A DNA stretch of 64,000 nt from Cedecea davisae DSM 4568 (GCF_000412335.2 NZ_KE161030.1:2704526-2768525), one strand, 5' to 3'. Numbered from the stretch's first letter, positions 36,403 to 47,818 are shown. Numbers and translations are program-made. The notes: generated from the sequence alone by a model not told the origin.

Positions 36403-36531
36403 ATGCAATTCTCTATTGCAGGGGCGGCATCGGTATGCCCTGGATTCAACGCCTTCAGCTATATCGAACGTCACCCGTCAAACATTCTCAACTCTGCCAA
36501 CTTCACTCCACCACCGAAAAAGAGCTGACTG
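36403..36531 (+). CDS. Small phage protein
   Basis: A 42-codon frame (MQFSIAGAASVCPGFNAFSY, then IERHPSNILNSANF and a short Pro-rich end) with CAGGAG before its ATG. The pattern is typical of small early phage proteins, and I cannot assign a role. Confidence 0.5.
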
Positions 36532-36569
36532 GATAAGTTGGTCGATTTTCTTCGTCAGGAGGGGCAGCC

Positions 36570-36680
36570 ATGAGCGGTCAGTCACCTGAGAAGAAATGGT
36601 CAGATACGCAATTCGCCAGGCTGATGAAAGACCTCGGCGTACCCGTGAAAATTCCTGAGCCAGTGAAGGAGGAATCATGA
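36570..36680 (+). CDS. Small phage protein
   Basis: A 36-codon frame (MSGQSPEKKWSDTQFARLMK, DLGVPVKIPEPVKEES) with a strong CAGGAGGGG site before the ATG. Its stop overlaps the next ATG by four bases, which supports it as part of an early phage operon. Unknown function. Confidence 0.6.
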   Translation: MSGQSPEKKWSDTQFARLMKDLGVPVKIPEPVKEES

Positions 36681-36985
36681 GACTGACTTTTGCAGATAAG
36701 CAGGAAATTAAGGCCATCATTTCCGGCCTGAGCGAGCGCGACAATGAGCGCATTTCCGAAGAAGTTGAGCGACTGGCGAAAGGTGCTGACCCGATAACCA
36801 CCATTCTACGCAATTTCAGGCCTGACGAGCACACAGCAGACGCCGTTGAATATCTCGAAGGTGATGATGTGGATTATCAGGAAAAGTCCTCTGAGTGGTT
36901 CTGGGATGCATTAACCGCGCGGGTAACTGCTGAGTATGCCTTCGGTATCTTTAAGGCAAGACATGAACATAGGGAGGCGGCGTAA
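36677..36985 (+). CDS. Uncharacterised phage protein
   Basis: A 102-residue acidic protein (MRLTFADKQEIKAIISGLSE, then a DAVEYLEGDDVDYQ segment), linked by four- and one-base overlaps to the genes before and after it. AAGGAGG precedes its ATG. It lies directly upstream of the RecT-like start, so it may belong to the recombination operon of the original phage. Confidence 0.65.
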   Translation: MRLTFADKQEIKAIISGLSERDNERISEEVERLAKGADPITTILRNFRPDEHTADAVEYLEGDDVDYQEKSSEWFWDALTARVTAEYAFGIFKARHEHREAA

Positions 36986-37683
36986 TGGCTAGCAACATCG
37001 TTCAGCGGGTTTTCGATATCGTTAACCCGCTTAAAGCGGAATTCGAGCAGGTATGCAGCGAACCGTCGATCAACTTTAAGCGCGAGTCTGAGTTCGCAAT
37101 GCTGATTTTCGCTAACAACGATTATCTGGCCGGGGTCGCAGCAAACAACACCGTCTCGACCCGCAGCGCGATTATGAATGTCGCAGCTACCCCGCCAAAA
37201 ACTGATGCTGGCACAGACAGGGTGATCATACGGATTGATGCTGCTCTGGAAGTTCTTCGCGATCAGGCGGAACTAACCAGATTAGGAAAACAGCATGAGG
37301 TCGATGTGGTTTTGAGGGAGTACAAAAAGAAGGAGCTCCACAAATGTACATTTGTGTTTAACCCATCCATTCACGCAAAGAATGGGCGAGCAGGTCATCA
37401 TTATGCTGTAGGGTCAGTAAACCAAAGCTGGGAAGCGGCAATGCGAAGGGCTGGATTGAGATACCGAAAGGCATATCAATCCAGGCACACATATGCATGC
37501 TGGTCACTTACAGCAGGGGCAAACCCGAACTTCATCGCATCTCAAATGGGGCACGCCAATGCCCAGATGGTTTATCAGGTTTATGGTAGATGGATGACTG
37601 ATAATGACCGTGAGCAGCTTGCCATCCTGAACCAGAAATTATCGTCATTTGCCCCATCCATGCCCCACGCAAAAGTTGTTTGA
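36985..37683 (+). pseudogene. Chimera of a RecT-like N-terminus and a tyrosine integrase C-terminus
   Basis: One continuous 232-codon frame has two origins. Residues 1 to about 68 (MASNIVQRVFDIVNPLKAEF, FAMLIFANNDYLAG, SAIMNVAA) match the N-terminus of RecT-family annealing proteins. From about PPKTDAGTDRVIIRIDAALE on it is the catalytic half of a phage tyrosine recombinase, with RHTYACWSLTAGANPNFIAS, MGHANAQMVYQVYGRW (catalytic His and Tyr) and an integrase-like tail. A deletion between recT and int in the same orientation would create this. It keeps the His-x-x-Arg box and the tyrosine, but lacks the DNA-binding N-domains, so recombinase activity is unlikely. It lies 35 bases from the right attachment repeat. 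Confidence 0.8.
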
Positions 37684-37718
37684 TTAAATTATTCAGTAAA
37701 ATCAAATAGCTTAATCAA

Positions 37719-37739
37719 CTACACCTGCATGTTCATGAT
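37719..37739. repeat. Right attachment repeat (att core), 3' end of fliE
   Basis: Identical to 33347-33367. It encodes the last six residues and stop codon of FliE (IMNMQV on the minus strand), so integration left the fliE coding sequence complete. Confidence 0.88.
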
Positions 37740-38036
37740 TTCCTGGTAGGCAGAAACCAGTTTGTTACGCACCTGCACGCCCATCGCCAAAGAAACGGAT
37801 GATTTCTGCAAATCAACCATCACATCATTAAGCGCAATGCCCGGCGTGCCGAGAGCAAATTTCTCTGCCTGAGCGCGAGCGGTGTTAGACGTCTCGCTGA
37901 CGCGGCCCAAAGCAGCCTGCAGCTCACCGGCAAAACTCACTCCCGGCGCGGCAGCGGTAGACGCCGCGGGATTCGTCGCCGCCAGTGCGGTGGTCTGGAG
38001 TTGTTGCAGTACGCCTTCGATACCCTGAATAGCCAT
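37719..38036 (-). CDS. fliE: Flagellar hook-basal body protein FliE
   Basis: Joins the MS ring to the proximal rod. The 105 residues (E. coli 104) start [20 protein letters not shown] and end in the conserved [18 protein letters not shown]. Its last codons form the attachment site of the adjacent prophage remnant, so its natural terminator is now 4.4 kb away. It is divergent from fliF across 229 bases that must hold both class 2 promoters and FlhDC sites. Confidence 0.97.
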   Translation of the reverse strand: MAIQGIEGVLQQLQTTALAATNPAASTAAAPGVSFAGELQAALGRVSETSNTARAQAEKFALGTPGIALNDVMVDLQKSSVSLAMGVQVRNKLVSAYQEIMNMQV

Positions 38037-38265
38037 TTCTTAGCCCCATTTTTATTAAGCGGGTGAAGATTAACACCTTGTCAATAGGATAAAGGCGGTA
38101 AATAGACGTAAAAAATAGAGCTAATTCAGCCATCGAAATCTTCCGAAAAGAAAATAATGACACTGCCATCCATATGGAACTTTTGTCGTGTTTGTCGACC
38201 CGGGAGTCTGTCTTGTTCACTCTTTACTCAGAATTTTATGTCAACGCTAAGCCGCGAGGTGCCCA

Positions 38266-39960
38266 ATGACCACTGCTGCTCAGGCGCAAACGCCGCAGAA
38301 CAAGACTCTTGAGTGGTTGAACCGCATTCGTGCTAACCCCAGAATACCGCTGATGATGGGCGGTGCCGCCGCCGTTGCCATCGTGGTCGCTCTGGTGCTG
38401 TGGGCAAAAGCCCCGGATTACCGCGTGCTTTACAGCAATCTTGCCGACCAGGACGGCGGCGCGATTGTTACCCAGCTCACGCAGATGAACATTCCTTATC
38501 GCTTCTCCGATAACGGCAGCGCGATTATGGTTCCGGCAGACAACGTCTACGACCTGCGTCTGCGTCTTGCCCAGCAGGGTCTGCCAAAAGGCGGCGCGGT
38601 TGGTTTTGAGCTGCTGGATCAGGAAAAATTCGGCATCAGTCAGTTTAGCGAGCAGGTTAATTACCAGCGCGCGCTGGAAGGCGAACTGGCCCGCACCATT
38701 GAAACGCTTGGCCCGGTAAAAAGCGCCCGCGTTCACCTCGCCATGCCAAAACCTTCGCTGTTTGTCCGTGAGCAAAAATCACCTTCCGCTTCCGTTACCC
38801 TCAGTCTTGAACCCGGCCGTGCGCTGGATGAAGGCCAAATCAACGCCGTTGTGCATATGGTTTCCAGCGCCGTAGCTGGCCTGCCGCCGGGTAACGTGAC
38901 CTTAGTGGACCAGGGCGGCCATCTGCTGACCCAGTCCAACACCGCGGGACGCGATCTTAACGACGCGCAGCTTAAATACGCTAACGATGTGGAAAGCCGC
39001 TACCAGCGCCGTATCGAATCTATCCTTGGGCCGATCGTCGGCAACGGCAACGTACACGCCCAGGTCACCGCTCAGATTGACTTTGCGAATAAAGAGCAGA
39101 CCGAAGAGCAATACCACCCGAACGGCGACCCGGCTCAGACCGCGGTGCGTTCGCGCCAGTTGAACCAGACGTCTCAGGTTAACGGCCAGTTCCCTGGCGG
39201 CGTGCCGGGCGCACTGTCTAACCAGCCTGCTCCGGCCAACACGGCACCTATCACTACGCCGCAGCAGAATAATCAGAACAACCAGGCCAACAACGGCCAG
39301 CAGAATCAGAGCACGACTTCAACCTCCAGCCAGAACGGCAGCAGCAATACTTCCCGTGACGAAACCACTAACTATGAAGTGGACCGCACCATTCGTCATA
39401 CCAAGCTGAACGTCGGTGACATCCAGCGCCTGTCCGTCGCTGTGGTGGTGAACTACCGCACGCTGGCAGACGGCAAACCTCTGCCGCTGACCGCAGACCA
39501 GTTGAAGCAAATCGAGAACCTGACCCGCGAGGCTATGGGCTACTCCGAAAGCCGCGGCGATACCCTGAACGTGGTTAACTCACCGTTCACCGCCACCGAA
39601 GACGACAGCGGCAGCAGCCTGCCATTCTGGAAGTCTGCGGCGTTCTTCGACATGCTGCTCTCCGCCGGCCGCTGGCTGATTGTGCTGATTGTTGCCTGGC
39701 TGCTGTGGCGTAAAGGCATTCGCCCGCAGCTGGTTCGTCGCGCAGAAGCAATGAAAGCCGTTACCGAGAGCCAGAAAAACCAGAAAGCCGAAGAGGAAGC
39801 CGTTGCCGTCAGCCTGAGCCGCGACGAGCAGCAGCAACAGCGTAAGGCAAACCAGCGCCTGAGCGCAGAAGTGATGAGTCAGCGTATTCGCGACATGTCT
39901 GATAACGATCCTCGCGTAGTTGCGCTGGTGATCCGCCAATGGATGAGTACCGAAATATGA
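38266..39960 (+). CDS. fliF: Flagellar MS-ring protein FliF
   Basis: Membrane ring on which the motor is built. The 564 residues compare with about 552 in E. coli. Two transmembrane segments are visible: [20 protein letters not shown] near 27-46 and [20 protein letters not shown] near 460-480. The periplasmic ring-building motifs lie between ([20 protein letters not shown]). A Gln/Asn/Ser-rich linker near 330-365 is longer than usual. The C-terminus binds FliG. GAGGTG precedes the ATG. It begins the fliF-fliR gene block. Confidence 0.97.
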   Translation: MTTAAQAQTPQNKTLEWLNRIRANPRIPLMMGGAAAVAIVVALVLWAKAPDYRVLYSNLADQDGGAIVTQLTQMNIPYRFSDNGSAIMVPADNVYDLRLRLAQQGLPKGGAVGFELLDQEKFGISQFSEQVNYQRALEGELARTIETLGPVKSARVHLAMPKPSLFVREQKSPSASVTLSLEPGRALDEGQINAVVHMVSSAVAGLPPGNVTLVDQGGHLLTQSNTAGRDLNDAQLKYANDVESRYQRRIESILGPIVGNGNVHAQVTAQIDFANKEQTEEQYHPNGDPAQTAVRSRQLNQTSQVNGQFPGGVPGALSNQPAPANTAPITTPQQNNQNNQANNGQQNQSTTSTSSQNGSSNTSRDETTNYEVDRTIRHTKLNVGDIQRLSVAVVVNYRTLADGKPLPLTADQLKQIENLTREAMGYSESRGDTLNVVNSPFTATEDDSGSSLPFWKSAAFFDMLLSAGRWLIVLIVAWLLWRKGIRPQLVRRAEAMKAVTESQKNQKAEEEAVAVSLSRDEQQQQRKANQRLSAEVMSQRIRDMSDNDPRVVALVIRQWMSTEI

Positions 39961-40949
39961 GTATTACCGGAACAGAAAAGAGCGCCATCCTGCTGATGAC
40001 CATTGGCGAAGACCGCGCCGCCGAGGTGTTCAAACACCTCAGCCCGCGTGAAGTGCAGCACCTGAGTGCGGCAATGGCTAACACTCACCAGATTTCTAAT
40101 AAAGTGCTGACCGAAGTGCTGGCGGAGTTTGAGCAGGAAGCCGAGCAGTTCGCGGCCCTGAGCATCAACGCCAACGACTACCTGCGCTCTGTGCTAATTA
40201 AAGCGCTGGGTGAAGAGCGTGCCTCCAGCCTGCTGGAAGACATCCTCGAAACTCGCGATACCACCAGCGGTATCGAGACGCTGAACTTTATGGAGCCGCA
40301 GAGCGCCGCGGACCTGATTCGCGACGAGCACCCGCAGATCATCGCCACCATCCTGGTCCACCTCAAACGTGGCCAGGCGGCGGACATTCTGGCGCTGTTC
40401 GACGAACGCCTGCGCAACGATGTAATGCTGCGTATTGCCACCTTCGGCGGCGTACAGCCTGCCGCGCTGGCGGAGCTGACCGAAGTGCTGAACAACCTGC
40501 TCGACGGCCAGAATCTCAAACGCAGCAAAATGGGCGGCGTGAGAACCGCAGCCGAGATTATCAACCTGATGAAAAGTCAGCAGGAAGAAGCCGTTATCAC
40601 CGCGGTGCGCGACTTCGACGGAGAACTGGCGCAGAAAATCATCGACGAAATGTTCCTGTTCGAAAACCTGGTGGCCGTGGACGACCGCAGCATCCAGCGC
40701 CTGCTTCAGGAAGTGGAGTCCGAATCTCTGCTTGTCGCCCTCAAAGGCGCGGAACAGGCGCTGCGCGAGAAGTTCCTGCGCAATATGTCCCAGCGTGCTG
40801 CGGATATCCTGCGCGACGACCTTGCCAACCGTGGCCCGGTACGTCTGTCTCAGGTGGAAAACGAGCAGAAAGCCATCCTGCTTATCGTACGTCGCCTGGC
40901 GGAGACCGGCGAAATGGTAATCGGCACCAGCGAGGATACGTATGTCTAA
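39957..40949 (+). CDS. fliG: Flagellar motor switch protein FliG
   Basis: Rotor protein that receives torque from the stator. The 330 residues (E. coli 331) begin at 39957 ([20 protein letters not shown]) and overlap the fliF stop by four bases. The EHPQIIA motif is present in [14 protein letters not shown]. The C-terminal charged helix ([12 protein letters not shown]) and [20 protein letters not shown] that contact MotA are intact. Confidence 0.98.
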   Translation: MSITGTEKSAILLMTIGEDRAAEVFKHLSPREVQHLSAAMANTHQISNKVLTEVLAEFEQEAEQFAALSINANDYLRSVLIKALGEERASSLLEDILETRDTTSGIETLNFMEPQSAADLIRDEHPQIIATILVHLKRGQAADILALFDERLRNDVMLRIATFGGVQPAALAELTEVLNNLLDGQNLKRSKMGGVRTAAEIINLMKSQQEEAVITAVRDFDGELAQKIIDEMFLFENLVAVDDRSIQRLLQEVESESLLVALKGAEQALREKFLRNMSQRAADILRDDLANRGPVRLSQVENEQKAILLIVRRLAETGEMVIGTSEDTYV

Positions 40950-41637
40950 TTCGCTGCCATGGCAACGCTGGAAGCCGGACGATTTAGCTTTCCCGACGCC
41001 GGTATTCGAAGAAATTTCTATGCCGGAAGCCTCCCCTGCCGCCGAAGAGCAGGAGAGCGAACCTGATTTACAGCAGTCCCTGGCGCTGATGCAGGCTCAG
41101 GCCCGCGAACAGGGCTACAGCGCGGGTTTTGCCGCCGGGCACGACCAGGGCGTGGAAGAAGGCCGCAAGGTTGGGCACCAGCAGGGCGTCGAGCAGGGTC
41201 TTAACGAAGCCAGACAGCAGCAGGCGCCGGTACACGCGCGCATGCAGCAACTGGTGAGTGAATTCCAGTACACGCTGGACGCGCTGGACAGCGTTATTGC
41301 TTCCCGCCTGATGCAGATGGCGCTGGAAGCCGCGCGTCAGGTTATAGGCCAGACGCCTGCGGTCGATAACAACGCCCTGATTAAACAAATTCAGGGCCTG
41401 CTGATGCAGGAGCCTCTATTTAGCGGTAAACCACAGCTGCGCGTGCATCCGGACGATTTGCAGCGTGTGGAAGAGATGCTGGGCGCGACGCTAAGCCTGC
41501 ACGGCTGGCGTCTGCGCGGCGACCCAGGCCTGCATCAGGGCGGCTGCAAAGTCTCCGCCGACGAAGGCGACCTTGACGCAAGCGTTGCCACCCGCTGGCA
41601 GGAGCTGTGCCGTCTGGCCGCTCCGGGAGTGCTCTGA
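40942..41637 (+). CDS. fliH: Flagellar export ATPase regulator FliH
   Basis: Soluble partner of the ATPase FliI that delivers it to the export gate and C-ring. The 231 residues (E. coli 228) start [21 protein letters not shown] Gly-rich helical stretch ([20 protein letters not shown] with GxxxG spacing) follows, then the conserved C-domain ending in [14 protein letters not shown]. The start overlaps fliG by eight bases. Confidence 0.96.
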   Translation: MSNSLPWQRWKPDDLAFPTPVFEEISMPEASPAAEEQESEPDLQQSLALMQAQAREQGYSAGFAAGHDQGVEEGRKVGHQQGVEQGLNEARQQQAPVHARMQQLVSEFQYTLDALDSVIASRLMQMALEAARQVIGQTPAVDNNALIKQIQGLLMQEPLFSGKPQLRVHPDDLQRVEEMLGATLSLHGWRLRGDPGLHQGGCKVSADEGDLDASVATRWQELCRLAAPGVL

Positions 41638-42995
41638 TGACCGCCCGCCTCACGCGTTGGCTGAACACGCTGGACAATTTTGAAGCGCGGATGACAGAGC
41701 TGCCGTCGGTACGCCGCTATGGCCGCCTGACACGCGCAACCGGGCTGGTACTGGAAGCCACCGGGCTTCAGCTGCCGCTCGGCGCAACTTGTATCATCGA
41801 GCAACACGACCGTGAAGTTGAATGCGAAGTAGTCGGTTTTAACGGCCACAAGCTGTTCCTGATGCCGCTGGAAGAAGTGGAAGGCATTCTGCCGGGCGCG
41901 CGCGTTTATGCCCGCGTCACCACGGCTGAAGGCCTGCACAGCGGGAAAAAACTGCCGCTCGGCCCGGCACTGCTCGGGCGCGTACTCGACGGCAGCGGCC
42001 GTCCGCTGGATGGCCTGCCTTCCCCGGATACCGGCCTGATGGGTGCCCTTGGCGCGGCGCCGTTTAACCCGCTCCAGCGAACCGCAATCGAACACGTTCT
42101 CGACGTAGGCGTGCGCCCGATCAACGCCCTGCTCACCGTTGGCCGCGGCCAGCGTATGGGCTTGTTTGCAGGCTCCGGCGTCGGTAAAAGCGTCCTGCTC
42201 GGCATGATGGCGCGCTATACCCAGGCCGACGTCATCGTGGTCGGGCTTATCGGCGAACGTGGCCGCGAAGTAAAAGACTTTATCGAGAATATTCTCGGAG
42301 CCGAAGGCCGTGCGCGTTCGGTCGTGATTGCCGCTCCCGCCGACGTTTCACCTCTGCTGCGTATGCAGGGAGCCGCCTACGCCACGCGTATTGCGGAAGA
42401 CTTCCGCGATCGCGGCCAGCACGTCCTGCTGATCATGGACTCCTTAACCCGCTATGCCATGGCGCAGCGTGAGATTGCCCTGGCTATCGGCGAGCCTCCG
42501 GCAACCAAAGGCTACCCGCCTTCGGTATTCGCCAAGCTCCCCGCGCTGGTTGAACGCGCCGGGAACGGCATTCACGGAGGCGGGTCTATCACCGCATTTT
42601 ATACCGTGCTCACGGAAGGCGACGATCAGCAAGACCCGATCGCCGACTCCGCGCGAGCCATCCTTGACGGCCACATTGTGCTGTCGCGCCGCCTGGCGGA
42701 AGCAGGCCACTACCCGGCCATCGACATCGAAGCTTCCATCAGTCGTGCAATGACATCGTTAATCACCGAGCGGCATTACGCCCGGGTTCGTCGTTTCAAA
42801 CAGCTGTTATCCAGCTTCCAGCGCAACCGTGATTTGGTCAGCGTGGGGGCTTACGCCAAAGGCAGCGATCCAATGCTCGATATGGCCATTGATCTGTGGC
42901 CACAGCTGGAAGCATTCCTGCAACAAGGCATTTTTGAACGCGCAAGCTGGGAAGAAGCCTGCCTCGCACTGGAGGCGCTCTTCCCGACTCTTTGA
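41637..42995 (+). CDS. fliI: Flagellum-specific ATPase FliI
   Basis: Hexameric F1-like ATPase that supports flagellar protein export. The start at 41637 ([19 protein letters not shown]) shares a base with the fliH stop and gives 452 residues (E. coli 457). Walker A is [15 protein letters not shown] (about residues 175-189), the catalytic-glutamate region is [15 protein letters not shown], and Walker B is [13 protein letters not shown]. The protein is nearly identical to E. coli FliI in the core. Confidence 0.98.
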   Translation: MTARLTRWLNTLDNFEARMTELPSVRRYGRLTRATGLVLEATGLQLPLGATCIIEQHDREVECEVVGFNGHKLFLMPLEEVEGILPGARVYARVTTAEGLHSGKKLPLGPALLGRVLDGSGRPLDGLPSPDTGLMGALGAAPFNPLQRTAIEHVLDVGVRPINALLTVGRGQRMGLFAGSGVGKSVLLGMMARYTQADVIVVGLIGERGREVKDFIENILGAEGRARSVVIAAPADVSPLLRMQGAAYATRIAEDFRDRGQHVLLIMDSLTRYAMAQREIALAIGEPPATKGYPPSVFAKLPALVERAGNGIHGGGSITAFYTVLTEGDDQQDPIADSARAILDGHIVLSRRLAEAGHYPAIDIEASISRAMTSLITERHYARVRRFKQLLSSFQRNRDLVSVGAYAKGSDPMLDMAIDLWPQLEAFLQQGIFERASWEEACLALEALFPTL

Positions 42996-43007
42996 TAAGA
43001 GGTGACC

Positions 43008-43451
43008 ATGAACCAAAACAGCGCACTGGATACATTGCGCGATCTCGCCGCCCAGGAAGTTGAAAAAGCAGCGATTCGTTTAGGTGAGATGCGCCGGGGC
43101 TGCCAACAAGCGGAAGAGCAGCTCAATATGTTGATTAACTATCAGTTTGAGTACAGCAACAGCCTTAATGACAACATGAGTCAGGGTATCGCCAGCACAC
43201 GCTGGCATAACTACCAGCAGTTTATCCGCACGCTGGAGAAAGCTATCGATCAGCACCGCCAGCAGCTGATGCAGTGGAGCAACAAAGTAGACCAGGCGCT
43301 AAGCTTCTGGCAGGAAAAACAAAAGCGCCTGCAGGCCTGGCAAACCCTGCAGGACAGGAAGGCAGCGGAGCTGTTGCTTGCAGAGAACAGGCTTGATCAA
43401 AAACAGATGGATGAATACGCCCAGCGGGCCACACTGAGGAAAGGCGAATGA
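43008..43451 (+). CDS. fliJ: Flagellar export chaperone FliJ
   Basis: Coiled-coil stalk protein that links the FliI ring to FlhA. The 147 residues equal E. coli FliJ in length when read from ATG 43008, which has AGAGGTG upstream. A GTG two codons earlier (43002) is possible. Two long helices are evident ([20 protein letters not shown] and [20 protein letters not shown]). Confidence 0.95.
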   Translation: MNQNSALDTLRDLAAQEVEKAAIRLGEMRRGCQQAEEQLNMLINYQFEYSNSLNDNMSQGIASTRWHNYQQFIRTLEKAIDQHRQQLMQWSNKVDQALSFWQEKQKRLQAWQTLQDRKAAELLLAENRLDQKQMDEYAQRATLRKGE

Positions 43452-44680
43452 TCACATTGCCACAAATTTTGTTAAGCAACGCGGCCGATGGCGCTGCGGG
43501 CGGCGACGCAAAAGGCACCGACGGCAAAGGCGTTGGCGCGGATTTTCTGGAGCTGTTCAGTAAAGCTCTGCCGGGCAAAGTGACGCTTGAAGACGGCAAA
43601 ACCCTGCCGCTGAGCGCCGCATTAAGCAAAGTGCTGGGCAAAGATAGCGTTCAGGGTGACGGGAAAGAGAGCCAGGCCGCACTCAGCGAACTGCTCAGCA
43701 ACCCGGGCCAGCCGGAAGCGCTTTCGTCCCTGCTGGCTTCTGTCAGCAAAACCGATGCCAAAGATAAGCTCGACCTGACCGCCAAAGATGACGGCACAGA
43801 CAAGCCGCTGAGTAATGCCGATCTACAGGCTCTAAGCGCGCTGTTTGCCATGCTGCCGCAGCCCGTTACGACGGCTTCAGCGGCTGCGCTAAGCAAGACC
43901 GACGCTGAAACCTCCCCGCTCTCCGGCCCGATCTCTCCTCAGGGAGCCGGCGCTAAGAGCTCGACGGAAAGCCTGCTATCCACCAGCGGCAGCGCGAAAA
44001 AAGCGCCAGCAACGGCGGCAACGCTTGCCGAGAGCAAAGCCTCGACCGCTCCGGCTTCTGCGCCAGGCCAGCAGCACGTTGACGATAAAATTCAGCTGGC
44101 AGCCAATAGCGACAGCCGCGATAACGCATCGCCGCACGCCAATAACACCGCTCCGGTAACCGCGCAAATCACACCGGCTATCAGCAGCGCGACCGTTGCC
44201 GCACCAACCACAACGCACATCGCTACCCCAACCGCGCCGATGATAAGTTCCCAGCTTGGCAGCCATGAATGGCAACAGCAGATTTCTCAGCACGTTACGC
44301 TGTTCACCAAGCAGGGCCAGCACAGCGCCGAACTAAGATTGCATCCGGAAGATCTCGGACAGGTGCAAATTAGTCTAAAACTAGAAGATAACCAGGCTCA
44401 GCTTCAGATGATGTCGCCGCACAGCCACGTCCGGGCCGCGCTGGAAGCAGCCCTGCCAACGCTGCGTACCGCGCTTGCGGAGAGCGGTATTCAACTGGGC
44501 CAGAGCAACATCAGCAGCGAGAGCTTTGCGCAGCAGCAATCCGGCCAGCAGCAACAGCAGCAAACTGCCCGTAGCGCCGAGCGTTTCTCTCTTAACGGCG
44601 ACGACGCGCAGGCGCTCCCGGTGGCCGAAAGTTTGCAGCGCCTGGCAAGCAACAACGGCGCGGTGGATATTTTTGCCTGA
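43448..44680 (+). CDS. fliK: Flagellar hook-length control protein FliK
   Basis: Secreted ruler that stops hook growth and switches export to filament proteins. The 410 residues (E. coli 375) have a low-complexity Ala/Ser/Thr-rich middle (about 150-270) and a conserved C-terminal hook domain ([20 protein letters not shown] near 300-320), then a Gln-run tail. It overlaps fliJ by four bases. Confidence 0.95.
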   Translation: MITLPQILLSNAADGAAGGDAKGTDGKGVGADFLELFSKALPGKVTLEDGKTLPLSAALSKVLGKDSVQGDGKESQAALSELLSNPGQPEALSSLLASVSKTDAKDKLDLTAKDDGTDKPLSNADLQALSALFAMLPQPVTTASAAALSKTDAETSPLSGPISPQGAGAKSSTESLLSTSGSAKKAPATAATLAESKASTAPASAPGQQHVDDKIQLAANSDSRDNASPHANNTAPVTAQITPAISSATVAAPTTTHIATPTAPMISSQLGSHEWQQQISQHVTLFTKQGQHSAELRLHPEDLGQVQISLKLEDNQAQLQMMSPHSHVRAALEAALPTLRTALAESGIQLGQSNISSESFAQQQSGQQQQQQTARSAERFSLNGDDAQALPVAESLQRLASNNGAVDIFA

Positions 44681-44801
44681 GGCTTACCCACGGGTAAACG
44701 CCAGAGCTAGCGACAATAAACGTGTGTTTTCCGGGCTTTGACCGCCCGGATACACGGGATAATCGCCATTCAGCAGTACCGATACAGGAATAAAGCGTTC
44801 A

Positions 44802-45269
44802 ATGACTGATACCGCTATCACGAAAGGCCGTAAACGCGCCATCTGGGTGCCGATACTGGTTCTTATCACACTTGCCGCATGCGCTACCGCAGGCTACAGC
44901 TACTGGCGGATGCAACAAGCGCCGGCAGCCGCACAGGTTAAAGCTCCTGAGCCACCTCCTGCGCCGGTGTTTTTCGCACTGGATACCTTCACCGTCAATC
45001 TGGGTGATGCGGACCGCGTGCTGTACATCGGCGTAACGCTGCGCCTGAAAGATGAAGGGACTCGTCAGCGCCTGAGCGAATTCCTGCCAGAAGTCCGCAG
45101 CCGCCTGCTGTTGCTGTTTTCTCGTCAGGACGCCAACCAGCTTGCCACCGACGCCGGTAAGCAGAAGCTGGTCGAAGCAATTAAAACCACGCTGGCTCCT
45201 CCGCTGGTAGCCGGTCAACCCCAACAGGTAGTCAGCGACGTGCTGTATACCGCCTTCATTTTGCGGTAA
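44802..45269 (+). CDS. fliL: Flagellar basal body protein FliL
   Basis: Single-span inner-membrane protein around the stator that supports torque and swarming. The 155 residues match E. coli (154). A transmembrane helix ([20 protein letters not shown], residues 13-32) is followed by a periplasmic SPFH-like domain ([20 protein letters not shown], ending [10 protein letters not shown]). It lies 121 bases after fliK, where a separate promoter is possible, and directs the fliLMNOPQR group. Confidence 0.97.
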   Translation: MTDTAITKGRKRAIWVPILVLITLAACATAGYSYWRMQQAPAAAQVKAPEPPPAPVFFALDTFTVNLGDADRVLYIGVTLRLKDEGTRQRLSEFLPEVRSRLLLLFSRQDANQLATDAGKQKLVEAIKTTLAPPLVAGQPQQVVSDVLYTAFILR

Positions 45270-45273
45270 CTCC

Positions 45274-46278
45274 ATGGGCGACAGTATTCTTTCTCAGGCC
45301 GAAATCGATGCGCTGTTAAATGGCGACAGTGAGAATAACGACGAGCCAAAGGCCGGTGTTGTGGGCGAAACAGATATTCGCCCTTATGACCCGAACACCC
45401 AGCGCCGCGTAGTGCGCGAGCGCCTTCAGGCGCTGGAAATCATCAACGAGCGTTTCTCTCGTCAGTTCCGTATGGGGCTGTTTAACCTGCTGCGTCGTAG
45501 CCCGGACATTACCGTCGGGGCTATCCGTATTCAGCCGTATCACGAGTTTGCCCGCAACCTGCCGGTGCCGACCAACCTTAACCTGATCCATCTGAAGCCG
45601 CTGCGCGGCACCGGGCTGCTGGTGTTTTCCCCAAGCCTGGTGTTTATCGCGGTCGATAACCTGTTTGGCGGTGATGGCCGCTTCCCGACGAAAGTGGAAG
45701 GCCGCGAATTCACCCACACCGAGCAGCGCGTTATCAACCGCATGCTGAAGCTGGCGCTCGAGTCCTACAGCGACGCGTGGAAAGCCATCTACCCGCTGGA
45801 CGTGGAATACGTTCGTTCGGAGATGCAGGTTAAGTTTACCAATATCACCACTTCGCCAAACGACATCGTGGTCAATACCCCGTTCCACGTCGAGATTGGC
45901 AACCTGACCGGTGAGTTCAACATCTGCCTGCCGTTCAGCATGATCGAACCGCTGCGCGAGCTGCTGGTGAACCCGCCGCTGGAGAACTCTCGTCAGGAAG
46001 ACCAAAGCTGGCGCGACACCCTGGTGCGCCAGGTGCAGCATTCCGAGCTGGAACTGGTGGCGAATTTTGCCGATATCCCGCTGCGGTTATCCCAAATCCT
46101 AAAACTGAAACCTGGCGATGTGCTGCCCATCGAAAAGCCAGATCGCATTATCGCGCATGTCGACGGCGTGCCGGTGCTGACCAGCCAATACGGCACGGTC
46201 AACGGCCAGTATGCCCTGCGCGTAGAACATTTGATCAACCCGATATTGAATTCGCTGAATGAGGAACAGCCCAAATGA
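45274..46278 (+). CDS. fliM: Flagellar motor switch protein FliM
   Basis: C-ring protein that binds phospho-CheY and sets rotation direction. The 334-residue length equals E. coli FliM. The N-terminal CheY-binding segment GDSILSQAEIDALLNGDSEN, the CheC-like middle domain and the C-terminal FliN-like domain (LKLKPGDVLPIEKPDRIIAH) are intact. The start follows fliL after four bases; the stop overlaps fliN. Confidence 0.98.
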   Translation: MGDSILSQAEIDALLNGDSENNDEPKAGVVGETDIRPYDPNTQRRVVRERLQALEIINERFSRQFRMGLFNLLRRSPDITVGAIRIQPYHEFARNLPVPTNLNLIHLKPLRGTGLLVFSPSLVFIAVDNLFGGDGRFPTKVEGREFTHTEQRVINRMLKLALESYSDAWKAIYPLDVEYVRSEMQVKFTNITTSPNDIVVNTPFHVEIGNLTGEFNICLPFSMIEPLRELLVNPPLENSRQEDQSWRDTLVRQVQHSELELVANFADIPLRLSQILKLKPGDVLPIEKPDRIIAHVDGVPVLTSQYGTVNGQYALRVEHLINPILNSLNEEQPK

Positions 46279-46685
46279 GTGATATTAATCAACCGTCCGA
46301 TGACAATGCAGGCTCAGTGGACGATCTGTGGGCTGATGCGTTAAACGAGCAGAAAAGTTCCGGTAAAAGCGCCGCTGATAACGTATTCCGCGCGCTGGAA
46401 GGCAGCGATGTTGCAGGCAACATCCAGGATATTGACCTGATTATGGACATCCCGGTCAAGCTGACCGTGGAACTGGGCCGCACCCGCATGACCATTAAAG
46501 AACTGCTGCGCCTGACGCAGGGTTCCGTCGTGGCGCTGGACGGCCTGGCAGGCGAGCCGCTGGATATTCTGATCAACGGCTATCTGATTGCCCAGGGTGA
46601 AGTTGTGGTCGTCGCCGACAAATATGGCGTACGTATCACCGACATCATCACGCCGTCGGAACGTATGCGTCGCCTGAGCCGCTAA
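46275..46685 (+). CDS. fliN: Flagellar motor switch protein FliN
   Basis: C-ring component that also docks FliH-FliI. The 136 residues (E. coli 137) have the conserved SpoA fold (IMDIPVKLTVELGRTRMTIK, residues 54-73) and VVADKYGVRITDIITPSERM at the end. It overlaps fliM by four bases. Confidence 0.98.
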   Translation: MSDINQPSDDNAGSVDDLWADALNEQKSSGKSAADNVFRALEGSDVAGNIQDIDLIMDIPVKLTVELGRTRMTIKELLRLTQGSVVALDGLAGEPLDILINGYLIAQGEVVVVADKYGVRITDIITPSERMRRLSR

Positions 46686-47066
46686 ATGAAAACCGGAGCC
46701 ACCGTCAGCCAACCGTCCGTTAACGCCAACTCGCCGCTTGTTCAGGTGAGCGGAGCCTTAGCGGGCATTGTTATTTTTATTCTGGTGGCCGCATGGCTGG
46801 CGAAACGCTTTGGTTTCACCGGCGCGGGCGTTGGCGTGAAAAAGTCGCTGAACATCAGCGCCAGCGTCAGCGTTGGCCCGCGGGAGCGAGTGGTGGTAAT
46901 TGACGTCGAGGATGCACGCCTGGTGCTCGGCGTAACCGCCACTCAAATCACCCATCTGCACACTCTGCCGCCCGCACCGGTAACCGAAGAAGCAGAGGCG
47001 AAACCCGCCCCTGCCGACTTCCAGAAATTGATGAAGAATTTGCTTAAACGTAACGGGAAAGATTGA
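46686..47066 (+). CDS. fliO: Flagellar export apparatus protein FliO
   Basis: Small membrane protein that helps assemble FliP rings. The 126 residues have a transmembrane helix ([20 protein letters not shown] near 24-43) and a cytoplasmic tail ending [15 protein letters not shown]. The ATG directly follows the fliN stop, and its stop overlaps the fliP start by one base. Confidence 0.95.
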   Translation: MKTGATVSQPSVNANSPLVQVSGALAGIVIFILVAAWLAKRFGFTGAGVGVKKSLNISASVSVGPRERVVVIDVEDARLVLGVTATQITHLHTLPPAPVTEEAEAKPAPADFQKLMKNLLKRNGKD

Positions 47067-47806
47067 TGAAACGTTTGCTGCCGCTCTCGTTACTTAGCGC
47101 ATTATTGCTTATCCCGGTTTCGACCTTCGCCCAGTTGCCGGGGCTGATAAGCCAGCCTCTCGCCAACGGTGGTCAAAGCTGGTCGCTGCCGGTCCAGACT
47201 CTGGTCTTTATTACCTCGCTCACTTTCCTGCCGGCTATTTTGCTGATGATGACCAGCTTCACCCGCATCATCATCGTCTTTGGCCTGCTGCGTAACGCCC
47301 TGGGAACCCCGTCGGCACCGCCAAACCAGGTGCTGGTTGGCCTGGCGCTGTTTCTGACTTTTTTCATTATGTCGCCGGTTTTTGACAAGATTTATTCCGA
47401 CGCCTATCTGCCGTTTAGCCAGGACAAAATTTCGATGGAAGTTGCCATCGATAAAGGTGCCCAACCGCTGCGCGAATTTATGCTGCGTCAGACCCGCGAA
47501 GCCGACCTCGCGCTGTTTGCTCGCCTGGCCAACACCCAGCCGCTCCAGGGGCCGGAAGCGGTGCCGATGCGCATCCTGCTACCTGCCTATGTCACCAGCG
47601 AGCTGAAAACGGCCTTCCAGATTGGCTTTACGGTGTTTATACCGTTCCTGATTATCGACCTGGTGATCGCCAGCGTGCTGATGGCGCTGGGGATGATGAT
47701 GGTGCCCCCGGCAACCATTGCCCTGCCCTTCAAGTTGATGCTGTTTGTGCTGGTGGACGGCTGGCAGCTGCTGGTCGGCTCGCTGGCCCAAAGTTTCTAC
47801 AGTTAG
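47066..47806 (+). CDS. fliP: Flagellar export gate protein FliP
   Basis: Core subunit of the FliPQR channel. From ATG 47066 the protein is 246 residues (E. coli 245) with a cleavable signal ([23 protein letters not shown]) and highly conserved membrane segments ([36 protein letters not shown]). TTG 47063 could add one residue. Confidence 0.97.
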   Translation: MKRLLPLSLLSALLLIPVSTFAQLPGLISQPLANGGQSWSLPVQTLVFITSLTFLPAILLMMTSFTRIIIVFGLLRNALGTPSAPPNQVLVGLALFLTFFIMSPVFDKIYSDAYLPFSQDKISMEVAIDKGAQPLREFMLRQTREADLALFARLANTQPLQGPEAVPMRILLPAYVTSELKTAFQIGFTVFIPFLIIDLVIASVLMALGMMMVPPATIALPFKLMLFVLVDGWQLLVGSLAQSFYS

Positions 47807-47818
47807 CGGAGAGAGAGA

